Assembly: GCA_947501615.1 (NCBI GenBank)
Contig: CANMWK010000004.1
Span: 124,001 to 188,000 of the forward strand
Length of the DNA: 64,000 nt
DNA from: an uncultured Tenacibaculum sp.
GTDB taxonomy: Bacteria; Bacteroidota; Bacteroidia; Flavobacteriales; Flavobacteriaceae
Direction of reading: 5' to 3'
Within the stretch, counting starts at the first letter, position 1, and every line of letters begins with the position of its first letter. Of the stretch, positions 17,790 to 28,300 are shown one piece after another. The notes beneath the pieces are model-generated. The model worked only from the letters and a program-made list of their open reading frames with translations. It searched no databases and had not been told where the DNA came from. The position numbers and the translations under genes are program-made.

Positions 17790-18302
17790 ATGGAAGCCAA
17801 AACCCCACAACAATCACGAACAGTACTTACCGATTTAGTTTTACCTGGAGAAACTAATTATTTAGATAATCTTTTTGGAGGTGAACTGTTGGCACGAATG
17901 GATAGAGCTTGTAGTATTGCTGCGCGTCGTCATTCCCGTAGAATTGTTGTTACAGCTTCAGTAAATCATGTAGCATTTAGCAAATCAGTTCCTGTAGGAA
18001 GTGTTGTTACTTTAGAAGCGAAGGTTTCTAGAGCATTTACATCTTCTATGGAAGTTTTTGTTGATGTTTGGATAGAAGACCGTCAATCTGGAGAAAAAAC
18101 TAAGGTAAACGAGGGGATTTATACATTTGTTGCTGTTGATGAAACAGGAAAACCTGTGCCAATTCCTAAAATAGAGCCTGAAACTGAACTCGAAAAACAA
18201 CGTTTTGATGGTGCTTTACGTAGAAAGCAGTTAAGCTTAATTTTAGCAGGAAAAATGCAACCAAAAGAAGCTACAGCACTTAAGGCTTTATTTTTTGACT
18301 AA
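17790..18302 (+). CDS. Acyl-CoA thioesterase (hotdog fold)
   Basis: Acyl-CoA thioesterase of the YciA/BACH type, hydrolysing acyl-CoA to free fatty acid and CoA in the cytosol. I start at the ATG at 17790 (MEAKTPQQSRTVLTD), giving 170 residues; the frame from 17772 begins inside the -7 box with TTG. The hotdog signature is visible: LVLPGETNYLDNLFGGELLARMDRACSIAARRH with the catalytic-type Asn/Asp region, then TASVNHVAFSKSVPVGSVVTLEAKV. The 3' end overlaps the convergent AI-2E-type gene by 15 bp. Confidence 0.9.
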   Translation: MEAKTPQQSRTVLTDLVLPGETNYLDNLFGGELLARMDRACSIAARRHSRRIVVTASVNHVAFSKSVPVGSVVTLEAKVSRAFTSSMEVFVDVWIEDRQSGEKTKVNEGIYTFVAVDETGKPVPIPKIEPETELEKQRFDGALRRKQLSLILAGKMQPKEATALKALFFD

Positions 18303-19343
18303 AGGCTTCTTATTAATTTTATCTATTTCTCCGTTTTCCGAAAGCATAATGGCTATGGATCTTGTTTTCTCAAATTGAGAGAATACAATAATCATAATTA
18401 CTGTGATTGGTACTGAAAGTACCATTCCTGTAATTCCCCAAATTTGCCCCCAGAGTGATAAGGATAAAATGGTAACTAGCGGACTTAAATTTAGCGATTT
18501 ACCAAATAATCTTGGCTCAATAACATTCCCTACAACAACTTGAATTACCCCTACAGCAACAGCAATAATCAAAAAGGGAGTAAACTCGCCAAACTGTAGT
18601 AAACTGAAAATTGCTGGGAAAAGTGTTCCTATTAAAGAACCAATTGTTGGAATATAATTTAATAAGAAGATTAGAAAAGCCCAAAAAGGCGCGCTATCTA
18701 CTCCAACAAAAAGCAGCACAAAGTAGCTTAAAACACCTGTTAAGAGGCTTACATAAGTTTTTAAACGTAAATAATTAGAGATTGAATCTTCAATCTTATC
18801 AATCATAATTTGAATACTATCGTAATTATCACCTTTACTTAATATCATATACAATTTCTTTACAAAACTTCTTTCTTCAAGAAATAGAAACATTGCATAT
18901 ATTATAATCATAAAAGTATCTCCTAATAAACCGCTAACACCATTGGCAATATCTCCTAGTACAGAACCGTAATTGAAATCACCAACAGCAGATTTTATAG
19001 AGGTTAAAATGTCTACATTTAAATAGTTCCCTAAATCGGTAATAACTTTCTCTATATTAGGCTCATACTTTGTATACGATTCAGTAACATCTGTAACACT
19101 GTTTGTCACAATTTCTGAAACAAAACTAAATGCTAGAAAAATAATAGAGAATACTAAAATATTACTAATCCACTTCGGAATAAACTTCTCTGCAAAAGGT
19201 ATTTTATAAATAAATTTTCTGATTTCTCTGGTAAAAAACCAAAAAATGACAGCAAAAATGAAAGGTATTAAAATACTTTTTCCAATGACTAAAACCGCGA
19301 TAACAGCAGCAGTAACAATAATAAAATTAGATGCTTTATTCAT
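18288..19343 (-). CDS. AI-2E family transporter (PerM/YdiK-like permease)
   Basis: A 351-residue polytopic inner-membrane protein of the AI-2E transporter superfamily, with about seven to eight hydrophobic segments: two at the N-terminus (6-40), one at 65-85, one at 143-158, and a C-terminal cluster at 205-330. Family blocks include LLNYIPTIGSLIGTLFPAI and VIEPRLFGKSLNLSPLVTILSLSLWGQIWGITGMVLSVP, given here as the diagnostic C-terminal motif region (about 275-325). Members export signals, or act as Na+/H+ antiporters; the substrate is unknown. Coupled to the upstream EnvC-like gene through a TAATG overlap. Confidence 0.88.
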   Translation of the reverse strand: MNKASNFIIVTAAVIAVLVIGKSILIPFIFAVIFWFFTREIRKFIYKIPFAEKFIPKWISNILVFSIIFLAFSFVSEIVTNSVTDVTESYTKYEPNIEKVITDLGNYLNVDILTSIKSAVGDFNYGSVLGDIANGVSGLLGDTFMIIIYAMFLFLEERSFVKKLYMILSKGDNYDSIQIMIDKIEDSISNYLRLKTYVSLLTGVLSYFVLLFVGVDSAPFWAFLIFLLNYIPTIGSLIGTLFPAIFSLLQFGEFTPFLIIAVAVGVIQVVVGNVIEPRLFGKSLNLSPLVTILSLSLWGQIWGITGMVLSVPITVIMIIVFSQFEKTRSIAIMLSENGEIDKINKKPLVKK

Positions 19344-20551
19344 TAGTTTGTTTTAATCCATTTTGCAGGATCTAGTTTTTTAGTGTTTTTAGATAATACA
19401 AAAAGTAATTCTGTTTTTCCAGTAACTCTGTTGGTAAAAACTTTCCCTATTGGTGTACCTGTAGTTACATTTTGATCGTTCTTTACAAAAACACTTCTAA
19501 GATTAGAGTATGTTGTAATATAATCTCCATGCTGAACCATAACACTTTTTGTTCCTTTTTCAGTTTTGGTAATACTTAACACTTTACCATTAAAAACACT
19601 TTTAGCATCATCACCAGTTTTACCTCTAATGTGTAAGCCTGTACCATTAATTGTAATCGACTTAAAAGTAGGGTGTGGCTGTATTCCAAATCGTCTTGTT
19701 ATAATGCCATCTATAGGCCAAGGCAAGCTTCCCTTATTTTGTTCAAATTTGACTTTTAGGGTTTTCTCTGCTTTAGTTAATAAAAACTCTCCTTTTTTAG
19801 CCTTTCCTTTTTTTCCTTTATTGGCTTTAGCTATGGCAGCTCTAATAATTCGATCTATACGTTTAGCAACGGCTTTTTCTTCTCTAATTTTCTTATTTAG
19901 CTGACGCTTGTATTTACTTTCTTGTTTTTTAATTTTTGAAACCAGTTCTTCTTGTTCATCTTTTTCGTTTTCTATTCTATTTTTCTGATTTGTTTCTGTA
20001 TTAATTAATACTTTTTTCTGATTTTTTTTCTTGGTCAAAGAGTCATTTAAACGTTGTATTTCACTTGTTTTAAAAACTATTTTTTTAGCTTGCTTTTTTC
20101 TAAAGCTTTTATATTGCTCTATGTATTTTATTCTCTTGTAAGCTTGCAAGAAATTTTCTGAAGAAAGTAAAAACATGGTTTTACTTTGTTGTGATTTGCT
20201 TTTATAGGATTTAAAAACCATATCACCGTAATCGGCTTTTAAATTCGAAAGTTCTGTATTATTAACAGCAATCTTTTTTTCGTTTTGTTTAATCTCTTTG
20301 TTTAACTCTTCTGTTTCTAACCGAATAGTTTCTATAAGTTGTTCACGTACTGTAATTTTCTGACTTAAATCTTTTAAATCGTCTAAGGCATTCGTTTTCT
20401 CCTTTTTGGTCTCAAAAAGGAGAGAGTTTATCTTTTTTATGTCTTTATTTATCTTTTTACGTCGTTTTTCTAGCTCTTTTCTTCCTTGTGCATGCGATGA
20501 CAAGGTTAAACAGAAAAAGCTCAAAATAGATATGTAAAAAAAATATTTCAC
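19343..20551 (-). CDS. EnvC-like murein hydrolase activator (degenerate M23 domain)
   Basis: A 402-residue secreted protein: signal peptide (to SHAQ, about 21), a long charged coiled coil (about 22-250, with RKKINKDIKKINSLL and many Lys/Glu heptads), and a C-terminal LytM/M23 domain (about 285-400). The M23 metal site is not intact: GLHIRGKTG replaces the usual GxDxxxxxG, and the HxH position reads ELLFVLS. This matches EnvC/NlpD-type activators that switch on amidases during division rather than cleaving peptidoglycan themselves. The start is GTG, sharing its G with the TAG stop of the DUF4292 gene (TAGTG), so the genes are translationally coupled. Confidence 0.87.
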   Translation of the reverse strand: MKYFFYISILSFFCLTLSSHAQGRKELEKRRKKINKDIKKINSLLFETKKEKTNALDDLKDLSQKITVREQLIETIRLETEELNKEIKQNEKKIAVNNTELSNLKADYGDMVFKSYKSKSQQSKTMFLLSSENFLQAYKRIKYIEQYKSFRKKQAKKIVFKTSEIQRLNDSLTKKKNQKKVLINTETNQKNRIENEKDEQEELVSKIKKQESKYKRQLNKKIREEKAVAKRIDRIIRAAIAKANKGKKGKAKKGEFLLTKAEKTLKVKFEQNKGSLPWPIDGIITRRFGIQPHPTFKSITINGTGLHIRGKTGDDAKSVFNGKVLSITKTEKGTKSVMVQHGDYITTYSNLRSVFVKNDQNVTTGTPIGKVFTNRVTGKTELLFVLSKNTKKLDPAKWIKTN

Positions 20552-21324
20552 TATAATTTAATTTCTTTATATCCAGAAGGAATTCTGAATGGCATTTCTA
20601 AATTCGTATTAAAATTAATTGACCTTACTTCCATAGTAATATTGGTAAATTTACTTTTCTCTTTCGCTGTAATTACAGTTTGTTTTGGAAATAATAAATC
20701 ATCTTTTTTAAGATAATCTGTATACTCAATATCTAATTGTTGTGCCTTCAATTGATTCACTAAATATTGTTTTTTTAATTTATAGTGCTCTGGATGTACT
20801 TGATAAAATATATCAAATAATAATGGTTGTTTCTTAGGGTGAAGTTGATAAGAGCTGTTAACAATATCAACTTTCTGTTTTTTCTCTGATATATCTAAAA
20901 CGGCCTGACCCAATAACATATTTTGAAGTTGTTGGAAATTAACATCAAAACCTAAAAGTTTTTTTAGCATTGTAAAGTCTCCTTCAAAATAATTTTTCTT
21001 GTACGGAGAATAAAAACTCACTTTCTCTGGGGTAATCTTAGCTTTAAAAATGGTAATAATCTTAGTTCCTTTCAGCCAAATAACTTCATCTTTTTTGATT
21101 TTCATTTTTACAGAAAACCCTATATCTTCTTTTTTATCCTTGTAGCGTACTTTTAATTTTGCATCTATAGTTTCACCTTCAAAATTAGAAGACAAATGCT
21201 TTTTTACTACTTTTTTTGCAGATAAACTTTTTATGGCAGATGCAGCGGTTACTGCTTTGGTAGATTTACAAGAACTTAATAGTATTATAATTAAAGTAAG
21301 AATTGTAAAATGTATTTTTTTCAT
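20551..21324 (-). CDS. DUF4292 lipoprotein
   Basis: A 257-residue lipoprotein (IIILLSSC, Cys19) of the DUF4292 family, which has a LolA/LolB-like fold. The N-terminal part after the linker contains the FEGETIDAKLKVRYKDKKEDIGFSVK block, and the C-terminus has TVITAKEKSKFTNITMEVRSINFN and ends MPFRIPSGYKEIKL. The family sits in Bacteroidota operons between TPR and EnvC-like genes, as it does here, with 3 bp to the TPR gene. It probably takes part in lipoprotein or envelope handling (inference from fold). Confidence 0.85.
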   Translation of the reverse strand: MKKIHFTILTLIIILLSSCKSTKAVTAASAIKSLSAKKVVKKHLSSNFEGETIDAKLKVRYKDKKEDIGFSVKMKIKKDEVIWLKGTKIITIFKAKITPEKVSFYSPYKKNYFEGDFTMLKKLLGFDVNFQQLQNMLLGQAVLDISEKKQKVDIVNSSYQLHPKKQPLLFDIFYQVHPEHYKLKKQYLVNQLKAQQLDIEYTDYLKKDDLLFPKQTVITAKEKSKFTNITMEVRSINFNTNLEMPFRIPSGYKEIKL

Positions 21325-21327
21325 TGA

Positions 21328-22302
21328 CTACTTAATTTTTTTCTGGTATTTGTTACTGTTTTTTATGTCTCCTGTTGCTTTATAGGCTTTTAACAATTGT
21401 GCATAAAATCGTTTTTCCATTGTTCTATCATCAACAACAAAATCAATACCATTTTTAAGTGTTCCTATAGCTTTTTTATATTCTTTATTATTATTAAGTG
21501 CGATACCATTCATAAGATACACTAGAGGCTGAGCAGGAAAAAGAGAAAGCCCTTGTTCGCTGTAAGACAATAAATCTTTGCTATTTTCTTTTTCTAATTT
21601 TTCTAACAAAGACCTAAGATTCTTAAACGTTTTCTCCTTTTCAAAGGTTGTTTTTAAATTATTCCCCTTTGCTTCAGAAGTTACTTTAGTTTTCTTTTTA
21701 TTTGTTTTATTAAGCTGTTCTTTAATTGCTCTTAACCTGTTATTTAACAATTTAGCTTTCGTTAATTCATTTAAAAGTTGTTGAGCTTTTGGTCTATCGT
21801 TATTCATTAAATGAAGAAAAACTAAAGCTCTTTTTTTCTTAGGAAACTTTGCTCCTATTTTTTCTTGAATTTCGATTGCTTTTTCAAAACGTCCAGATTT
21901 TCTATAGATCTTAACCAAATGTTCTTGTATCCATAAATTTTCTGGATCTTTAGCTAACGATTGATTGGCATATTCTGTTGCTTCAGGAATTTTATTTAAT
22001 GAAAAATAGTTTTTAGAAAGCTCAAACAACACCGCTTTATCATCAGGCACAAGTACATTACACTCTTCTAATTTATCTATAGCTTGTTGATGCTTATAAA
22101 TGGCTTTCAATGTAACAGCATCAAAAAAGTGTCTTTCAAAAGCTATCATTTTTTTTTCTAAAATAGAGGCATCAAGTACCAAACTATCTTGTGCTTTTAT
22201 TTGTATGCATAACAGCATAAAAAAGCTTAGGAAAATAGTACTTCTTAATTGTTGTAGACTTTTAGTCTTTACGCTTCTTTTATGTAAGTTCTGTATAATC
22301 AC
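21328..22302 (-). CDS. Tetratricopeptide repeat protein, secreted
   Basis: A 324-residue TPR protein with an N-terminal hydrophobic signal (STIFLSFFMLLCIQIKAQ) and repeats at about 60-190 (AIDKLEECNVLVPDDKAVLFELSKNYF, PEATEYANQSLAKDPENLWI, FEKAIEIQEKIG) and again at 235-324 (LLSYSEQGLSLFPAQPLVYLMNGIA, YKKAIGTLKNGI). No in-frame ATG lies before the signal peptide; the start is GTG at 22302, inside the 3' end of the upstream nucleotidyltransferase gene (23-bp overlap). Likely a periplasmic scaffold in the same operon as DUF4292 and the EnvC-like protein. Confidence 0.83.
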   Translation of the reverse strand: MIIQNLHKRSVKTKSLQQLRSTIFLSFFMLLCIQIKAQDSLVLDASILEKKMIAFERHFFDAVTLKAIYKHQQAIDKLEECNVLVPDDKAVLFELSKNYFSLNKIPEATEYANQSLAKDPENLWIQEHLVKIYRKSGRFEKAIEIQEKIGAKFPKKKRALVFLHLMNNDRPKAQQLLNELTKAKLLNNRLRAIKEQLNKTNKKKTKVTSEAKGNNLKTTFEKEKTFKNLRSLLEKLEKENSKDLLSYSEQGLSLFPAQPLVYLMNGIALNNNKEYKKAIGTLKNGIDFVVDDRTMEKRFYAQLLKAYKATGDIKNSNKYQKKIK

Positions 22303-23296
22303 CTATACTTATTGATGTGAAATTTCCATTAAATTTAGCAAAATTACCAATCATTGCATTATCAAAATTAGCATTACTAATTTTTACATTCGTTTGAATA
22401 AGAGAATTTGTTATCGTAGAATTCTCTACGACACTATTTTCTCCTAATGAAACATAAGGACCTATAGTCGTGTTTTTTAACATTACATTTTTCCCAATGT
22501 AACAAGGTTCAATAATTTTTGAGTTTTCTAATACGACATCTTCAGAAACTAAATTATTACCATCTGCTAGTTCAAAATCTAAAACCTGTTTATTCGTATC
22601 TACTGTAGGGTCTTTTTTCCCACAATCCATCCAAGCATCTACTTTACCTGGAATAAATTTATTTCCTTGTTGTTTTAAAGATTCTAAAACATTCGTTAAT
22701 TGATATTCATTATTTTCTTTTAAATCATTATCAATTAAATGTTGAATTTCTTCTTTAACCTTATTCCCATCTTTAAAATAATAAATACCAATAATTGCTA
22801 AATCAGAAACAAAGTCTTTAGGCTTTTCAACAAAATCAGTAATAAAGCCATTATCTAATTTTACAACTCCAAAAGCACTTGGATCAGCCACCTGTTTTAC
22901 CCAAATAGCTCCATCTGCATTAGTATCTAAAGTAAAATCTGCTTTAAATAAAGTGTCTGCATAAGCAACAACACAAGGTCCGCTTAATGACTCTTTAGCA
23001 CAGTAAATTGCATGTGCAGTTCCTAAAGCTTCTTCCTGAACATACACAGAACCTTTTGCTCCTAAATCATTAGCTATTTGAATTAGCTTTTGCTCAGTAT
23101 CTGCTGGAAATCCCTTTTTAGCAGGGCCTATAACAAACGCTATTTCCTCTATTTGTTGTTCAATAACTTTACTAATATCCTCTACTAAACGCTGTACAAT
23201 AGTTTTACCTGCAATAACAGTTAATGGTTTAGGAATAGTTAATGTATGTGGCCTTAATCGAGAACCAACACCTGCCATAGGAACAATAATCTTCAT
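22280..23296 (-). CDS. Sugar-phosphate nucleotidyltransferase (glucose-1-phosphate thymidylyltransferase-like)
   Basis: A 338-residue enzyme of the NDP-sugar pyrophosphorylase family. The N-terminal Rossmann-like transferase domain carries the GxGxRLRPxT...PKP signature (VPMAGVGSRLRPHTL with IPKPL, residues 5-25), and the metal-binding Asp is in VVAYADTLFKADF. The C-terminal third (about 245-338) has left-handed beta-helix hexapeptides (VVLENSKIIEPCYIG, NSVVENSTITNSLI). It makes an NDP-sugar for cell-surface glycans; the nucleotide is uncertain. First gene of the TPR-DUF4292-EnvC-AI2E operon. Confidence 0.87.
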   Translation of the reverse strand: MKIIVPMAGVGSRLRPHTLTIPKPLTVIAGKTIVQRLVEDISKVIEQQIEEIAFVIGPAKKGFPADTEQKLIQIANDLGAKGSVYVQEEALGTAHAIYCAKESLSGPCVVAYADTLFKADFTLDTNADGAIWVKQVADPSAFGVVKLDNGFITDFVEKPKDFVSDLAIIGIYYFKDGNKVKEEIQHLIDNDLKENNEYQLTNVLESLKQQGNKFIPGKVDAWMDCGKKDPTVDTNKQVLDFELADGNNLVSEDVVLENSKIIEPCYIGKNVMLKNTTIGPYVSLGENSVVENSTITNSLIQTNVKISNANFDNAMIGNFAKFNGNFTSISIGDYTELT

Positions 23297-23457
23297 CTAA
23301 TTTCTCTAGTTTATTTGTTACCGCAATATACTATATTAATTTTGTGATTACGATAATGAACTACTTCGATCTAAACATAAGAGATATCTGATTGAAATTT
23401 AATACATTTTTAGGTCTAGATAATAGGGAATTCAACCCTTTTACCATCTTTTTTCGA

Positions 23458-25116
23458 CTAAATTCCTTTCGGAATTGCATTAATAAGTTTTTGTGTATAC
23501 TCTTTTTGAGGTCTTTTATAAATCTCATCGGCATCTCCAATTTCTTCGATTTTGCCTTGATACATTACAAGGAGCTGATCTGACATATATTTAACCACAG
23601 AAAGGTCGTGAGAAATAAAAATATATGTAAAGTTGTATTTGAGTTTTAAATCATTTAACAAGTTCAAAATCTGTGCTTGTACGGAAACATCTAATGCAGA
23701 AACTGACTCATCACAAATTAACAGTTTTGGTTGAACTGCAATTGCTCTTGCAATACCTATTCTTTGCCGCTGTCCTCCAGAAAATTCATGAGGGTATCTA
23801 TTAAAATGTTCAGTTGCTAAACCCACATTTTTAAGAAGTTCTAATACATATGCTTTTCTTTCCTTTTTATTAGAAAAAATACGATGAACAGTCATCGGTT
23901 CTAAAATTGCTTCGCCAATAGTTTTTCTTGGATTTAAAGATGAAAAAGGGTCTTGAAAAATTATTTGAATTTCCTTTCTCATTTTTTTCAATTCTTTGGC
24001 ATTAATTTGAGTAATATCTTTTCCTTCAAAAAAAATCTGACCTGAAGATACCTCTTCTAATTGTAAAATAGTTCTTACCAATGTCGTTTTTCCACAACCT
24101 GACTCTCCTACTAAGCCTAAAGTTTCACCTTTATATAAAGAAAAAGAAACATTATGTACTGCTTTTACTATTGTAGGTTTAGTAAATAAAAAAGTTTTCG
24201 AAATATAGCTCTTCTCCAAGTTTTTTACTTCTAAAAAAGGTTTTGTGTTATATATCTTTTCATGATATATCTTTCTTTCTTCTTCAGAAAAAACAATATT
24301 TTCAACAGTTTCATTAATAAAATCATGAACCGTTGGAAGCTTTTTTAATCGAACACCCTCTTTTGGCTTTGAATTAATTAACGCCTTTGTATATTTTTCT
24401 TTTGGATTTTTAAAAATAGCTTTAGCTTCTCCTTGCTCAACAAATTGTCCTTTATACATTACTATGACTTCATCGGCTATTTCTGAAACTAGATTTAAAT
24501 CGTGCGAAATAAATAAAATACTCATTTTAGTTTCCTTTTGTAGCTCTTTTAATAATGTTATTATTTCTTTCTGAATTGTTACATCTAATGCTGTAGTAGG
24601 TTCATCTGCAATAAGTAATTGAGGTTTACAGGCGATCGCCATAGCAATCATTACCCTTTGTTTCTGTCCACCACTAATTTCATAAGGATAAGCATTAAAA
24701 ATTTGTTCTGCTCTTGGCAATTTTACTTTTTCGAATAAAGAAATGACTTCATTCTTCATTTCTTTTTTAGATAATGTAGTGTGTATCTGTAATATTTCTA
24801 GCACCTGTTTACCACAAGTCATTGTTGGGTTTAAACAACTCATTGGCTCTTGAAAAATCATAGAAATTTTATTCCCTCTAAATCGTTGAAATTCTTTTTC
24901 AGACTTTGTTAATAGTTCTTCACCGTTAAAAAGGACTTGACCATAAATAGTAGCATTTTTAGGAAGCAACCCCATTAACGCAAGTGATGTTAACGATTTT
25001 CCACTACCACTTTCTCCAACCATTCCTAAAATAGTGTTGGATGCAATTTCAAAACTAACTTTATCAATTACTTGAATTCCTTCAAACGAAATTGAAAAAT
25101 CATTAATTATTACCAT
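23458..25116 (-). CDS. Fused double-ATPase of a peptide/nickel ABC transporter (DppD-DppF type)
   Basis: A 552-residue protein with two ABC ATPase domains in one chain, as in YejF/GsiA. First domain (about 1-260): Walker A GESGSGKS, signature ISGGQKQR, Walker B LLIADEPTTALD, then the oligopeptide-family C-terminal motif. Second domain (about 290-552): Walker A GESGCGKTT, signature FSGGQRQR, Walker B LLICDESVSALD. It should power uptake of oligopeptides or nickel with membrane partners that are not in this window. Isolated on the minus strand. The Walker B of the second domain has Ser in place of the usual Pro (DES for DEP), common in this family. Confidence 0.93.
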   Translation of the reverse strand: MVIINDFSISFEGIQVIDKVSFEIASNTILGMVGESGSGKSLTSLALMGLLPKNATIYGQVLFNGEELLTKSEKEFQRFRGNKISMIFQEPMSCLNPTMTCGKQVLEILQIHTTLSKKEMKNEVISLFEKVKLPRAEQIFNAYPYEISGGQKQRVMIAMAIACKPQLLIADEPTTALDVTIQKEIITLLKELQKETKMSILFISHDLNLVSEIADEVIVMYKGQFVEQGEAKAIFKNPKEKYTKALINSKPKEGVRLKKLPTVHDFINETVENIVFSEEERKIYHEKIYNTKPFLEVKNLEKSYISKTFLFTKPTIVKAVHNVSFSLYKGETLGLVGESGCGKTTLVRTILQLEEVSSGQIFFEGKDITQINAKELKKMRKEIQIIFQDPFSSLNPRKTIGEAILEPMTVHRIFSNKKERKAYVLELLKNVGLATEHFNRYPHEFSGGQRQRIGIARAIAVQPKLLICDESVSALDVSVQAQILNLLNDLKLKYNFTYIFISHDLSVVKYMSDQLLVMYQGKIEEIGDADEIYKRPQKEYTQKLINAIPKGI

Positions 25117-25303
25117 AAAAAAACATATAAAAATAACAAATTCTTAAAAAAAAGCGCCTAACCATGTATATTCTAAATAATTATAACCCTTTTTCTTTGG
25201 ATTAAAATAAAAAAAAATTATATTTGGCGCACTATTAACAAAATTTTAAGGATTTAGTTAAACTTGTTTTAAGCTATTTTCCTTATACTTTAAAACCCTT
25301 CAA

Positions 25304-28300
25304 ATGAAAAACAATTACTTCTCTAAGTTATTGCTTTTTGCTGTATTGTTATCTTTCGGATTACAAACTAATGCACAAAGTAAGAAACAAATTGAACAAA
25401 TTCGTGGTAAATACGATTTGTCGAAACTTCAAAAAATTGAAAAGTCCATCTTAAAAAAAGAGAATTCTCAAAAGAAAGAGGCCTTTACTCTAGCAAAACA
25501 AAAAGGTTGGAAAACAAGAATTACTAAGGCAGATGGAAGTATTATGGAACTTCAAAGAGTGGTAAATGGTAATCCTATTTACTACACTATGTTTAATGTG
25601 GATGCTGCTAGATCTACTAGAACAAATCACTTAAATAACGGAGGTTCTTTAGGTTTAAACCTAATGGGACAAGGAATGACTGCCAATGTTTGGGATGGCG
25701 GTGGAACACGTAACACTCACAGAGAATTTGATGGTGCTGGAGGAAATAATCGTGTTACAACAATTGATGGTTCTACATTAAATGGAAATAGTTTCCATGC
25801 ACAACACGTAACAGGAACTATTGTAGCTTCTGGTGTTGATGCAGATGCAAAAGGTATGGCTCCTCACGCTCAAGCAAGAACAGCAGATTGGAATAATGAT
25901 AAGTCTGAAGCTACAACTGAAGCTGCAAACGGAATGATTATTTCTAATCACTCTTATGGTTTTGCTTTTAGAGATCAATTCGGACGAGTACAATTACCTC
26001 AAAGTTATTTTGGTGGTTATATCGATGAATCTCGTGATTGGGATGAAATCTTATTTAATGCTCCAAACTACTTAATGGTTGTGGCTGCTGGTAATGATGG
26101 AAATGATAATACTGCTAACCAAAACCCAACTGGAGGTTCTGGATGGGATAAATTAACAGGTCATTCTACTTCTAAAAACAATTTAGTTGTTGCTAATGCG
26201 CAAGATGCTAATGTAGATGCTAATGGTAATTTAATTTCTGTATCAATTAATAGCTCAAGTAGTGAAGGTCCTACAGATGACATGCGTATCAAACCAGATA
26301 TTACTGGAAATGGTACAGGCGTATATTCTACTTTCGATAAGAGTGATAGTGATTATAGTTCTATCACAGGTACATCAATGGCTTCTCCAAATGTTGCTGG
26401 ATCATTATTATTATTACAACAACATTATGGTAATTTAAATAGTGGAGATTTAATGAGATCTGCTACTTTAAAAGGTTTAGCACTTCATACTGCTGATGAT
26501 GCAGGTGCTTCTGGACCAGATGCTGTTTTTGGTTGGGGACTTTTAAATGCTAAAAGAGCTGCTGAAGCTATTACTGCTAATGGAAATGGTTCTAGAATTG
26601 AAGAATTAACACTAAATAGTGGACAAACATATACGATTACTGTAGATGCTGATGGAACTAATCCTTTATTAGCTTCTATATCTTGGACTGATAGACCAGG
26701 AACAGCTGTAACAACTGTAAATTCAACTACTCCAGTATTGGTTAACGATTTAGATATTAGAGTAACTAAAGGAGGAACTACTTTTTTACCTTATGAATTA
26801 ACTGGACCGACTACTAGTGCTAAAAGAGATAATAATGTTGATCCTTTTGAAAGAGTTGATGTAAATAACGCTTCAGGATCTTATACTATTACTGTTACTA
26901 ACAAAGGAAGTTTAGTAGGAGGTAGTCAAGCATTTACTTTAATTGTTACTGGTGTAACAGGTACACCTGCAGTTTGTAATGCTACTACTCCAACAGGAGT
27001 AAACGTAACTGGAGTTTCTCAAAGCGGTGCTACTGTTAGCTGGTCTTCTGTTGCTGGAACTACTTATGATGTTAGATACAGAGTTGCTGGAACTTCTTCT
27101 TGGACAACAGGAGCTGTTTCTTCTACTAGTGCTAATTTAAATGGATTAACTGCTGGAACTCAATATCAAGTACAAGTACGTAGTAAATGTCCAAATGGAA
27201 CAAATTCTTCATACAGTGCTACAACTACGTTCACTACAAGTGCACCAGCAGCATGTCAATCTATACCATATAGCGAAAGTTTTGAAGCTAATGCTGGTTG
27301 GACTCAAGTTTCTGGAGATGATGGAGACTGGGTTAGAGATAGTGGAGGAACACCTTCTAATAACACAGGACCTAGTTCAGGTGCTAATGGAAACTTCTAT
27401 ATGTTCTTAGAAGCATCTTCTAATGGAAGTGCAGGCGAAGTAGGTGCAAATGCTACTGCTATTTTAGAAAGTACTTGTTTTGACCTTTCTAGTGTTTCTT
27501 CAGCTAGTTTCTCATTTAGCAACCACATGTACGGTACTAATGTTGGTTCTTTAGCTGTTCAAGCTTCTACTAATGGTAGTACATGGACAAATATTTGGAG
27601 TGATTCTGGAAATCAAGGAAATCAATGGAACGATGTTTCTGTAAATTTAAGTGCTTATGTTGGAGGTTCTGTTTCATTTAGAATTGTTGGTACGACTGGT
27701 AACGGATGGTCTAGTGATATTGCTGTAGATAATATTGAAATTACAGGAGGTACTAGTAATCCAAATCCTACTCCTACATATTGTGCATCTAGTGGTAACA
27801 GAAATTCATTTGAATGGATTGATAATGTTGAATTAGGTGGTATTGCAAATGCTACTGGTGCTGGAGCAACTGGATATTCTGATTTTACTTCTCAAGTAGG
27901 AACATTAGCTAGAGGAAGCTCTAATACAATGATTGTTAGTGCAGGATTTAGTGGACAATCATATACTGAACACTGGGCTGTTTGGATTGATTTTAACCAA
28001 GATGGTACCTTTGCAGATAGTGAAAAGGTAGTTTCTGGATCTTCAGATAGTGCTGACAACTTATCTGCTACAGTAGATGTTCCTTCTGGAGCAACTTTAG
28101 GTCAAACAAGAATGCGTGTTTCTATGAAGTATAATGCAGCTCAAACTGCTTGTGAGAATTTTGCTGATGGTGAAGTAGAAGACTACACAATTAATATAAC
28201 TTCTAGCACTTCAAGTACAAGCTTATTCACTACGTTTGCTAGTAATGACAGTGATCCTTTAGGAAATGAAAAAGCGATTAGTGTTATAGCTTATCCTAAT

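Noticed and set aside
19343..20551. Active M23 metallopeptidase
   Set aside because: The His/Asp and HxH metal ligands are replaced; an EnvC-type activator is more consistent.
27195..27410. 71-codon ORF inside the T9SS subtilase
   Set aside because: Other frame of a continuous, well-formed domain chain.
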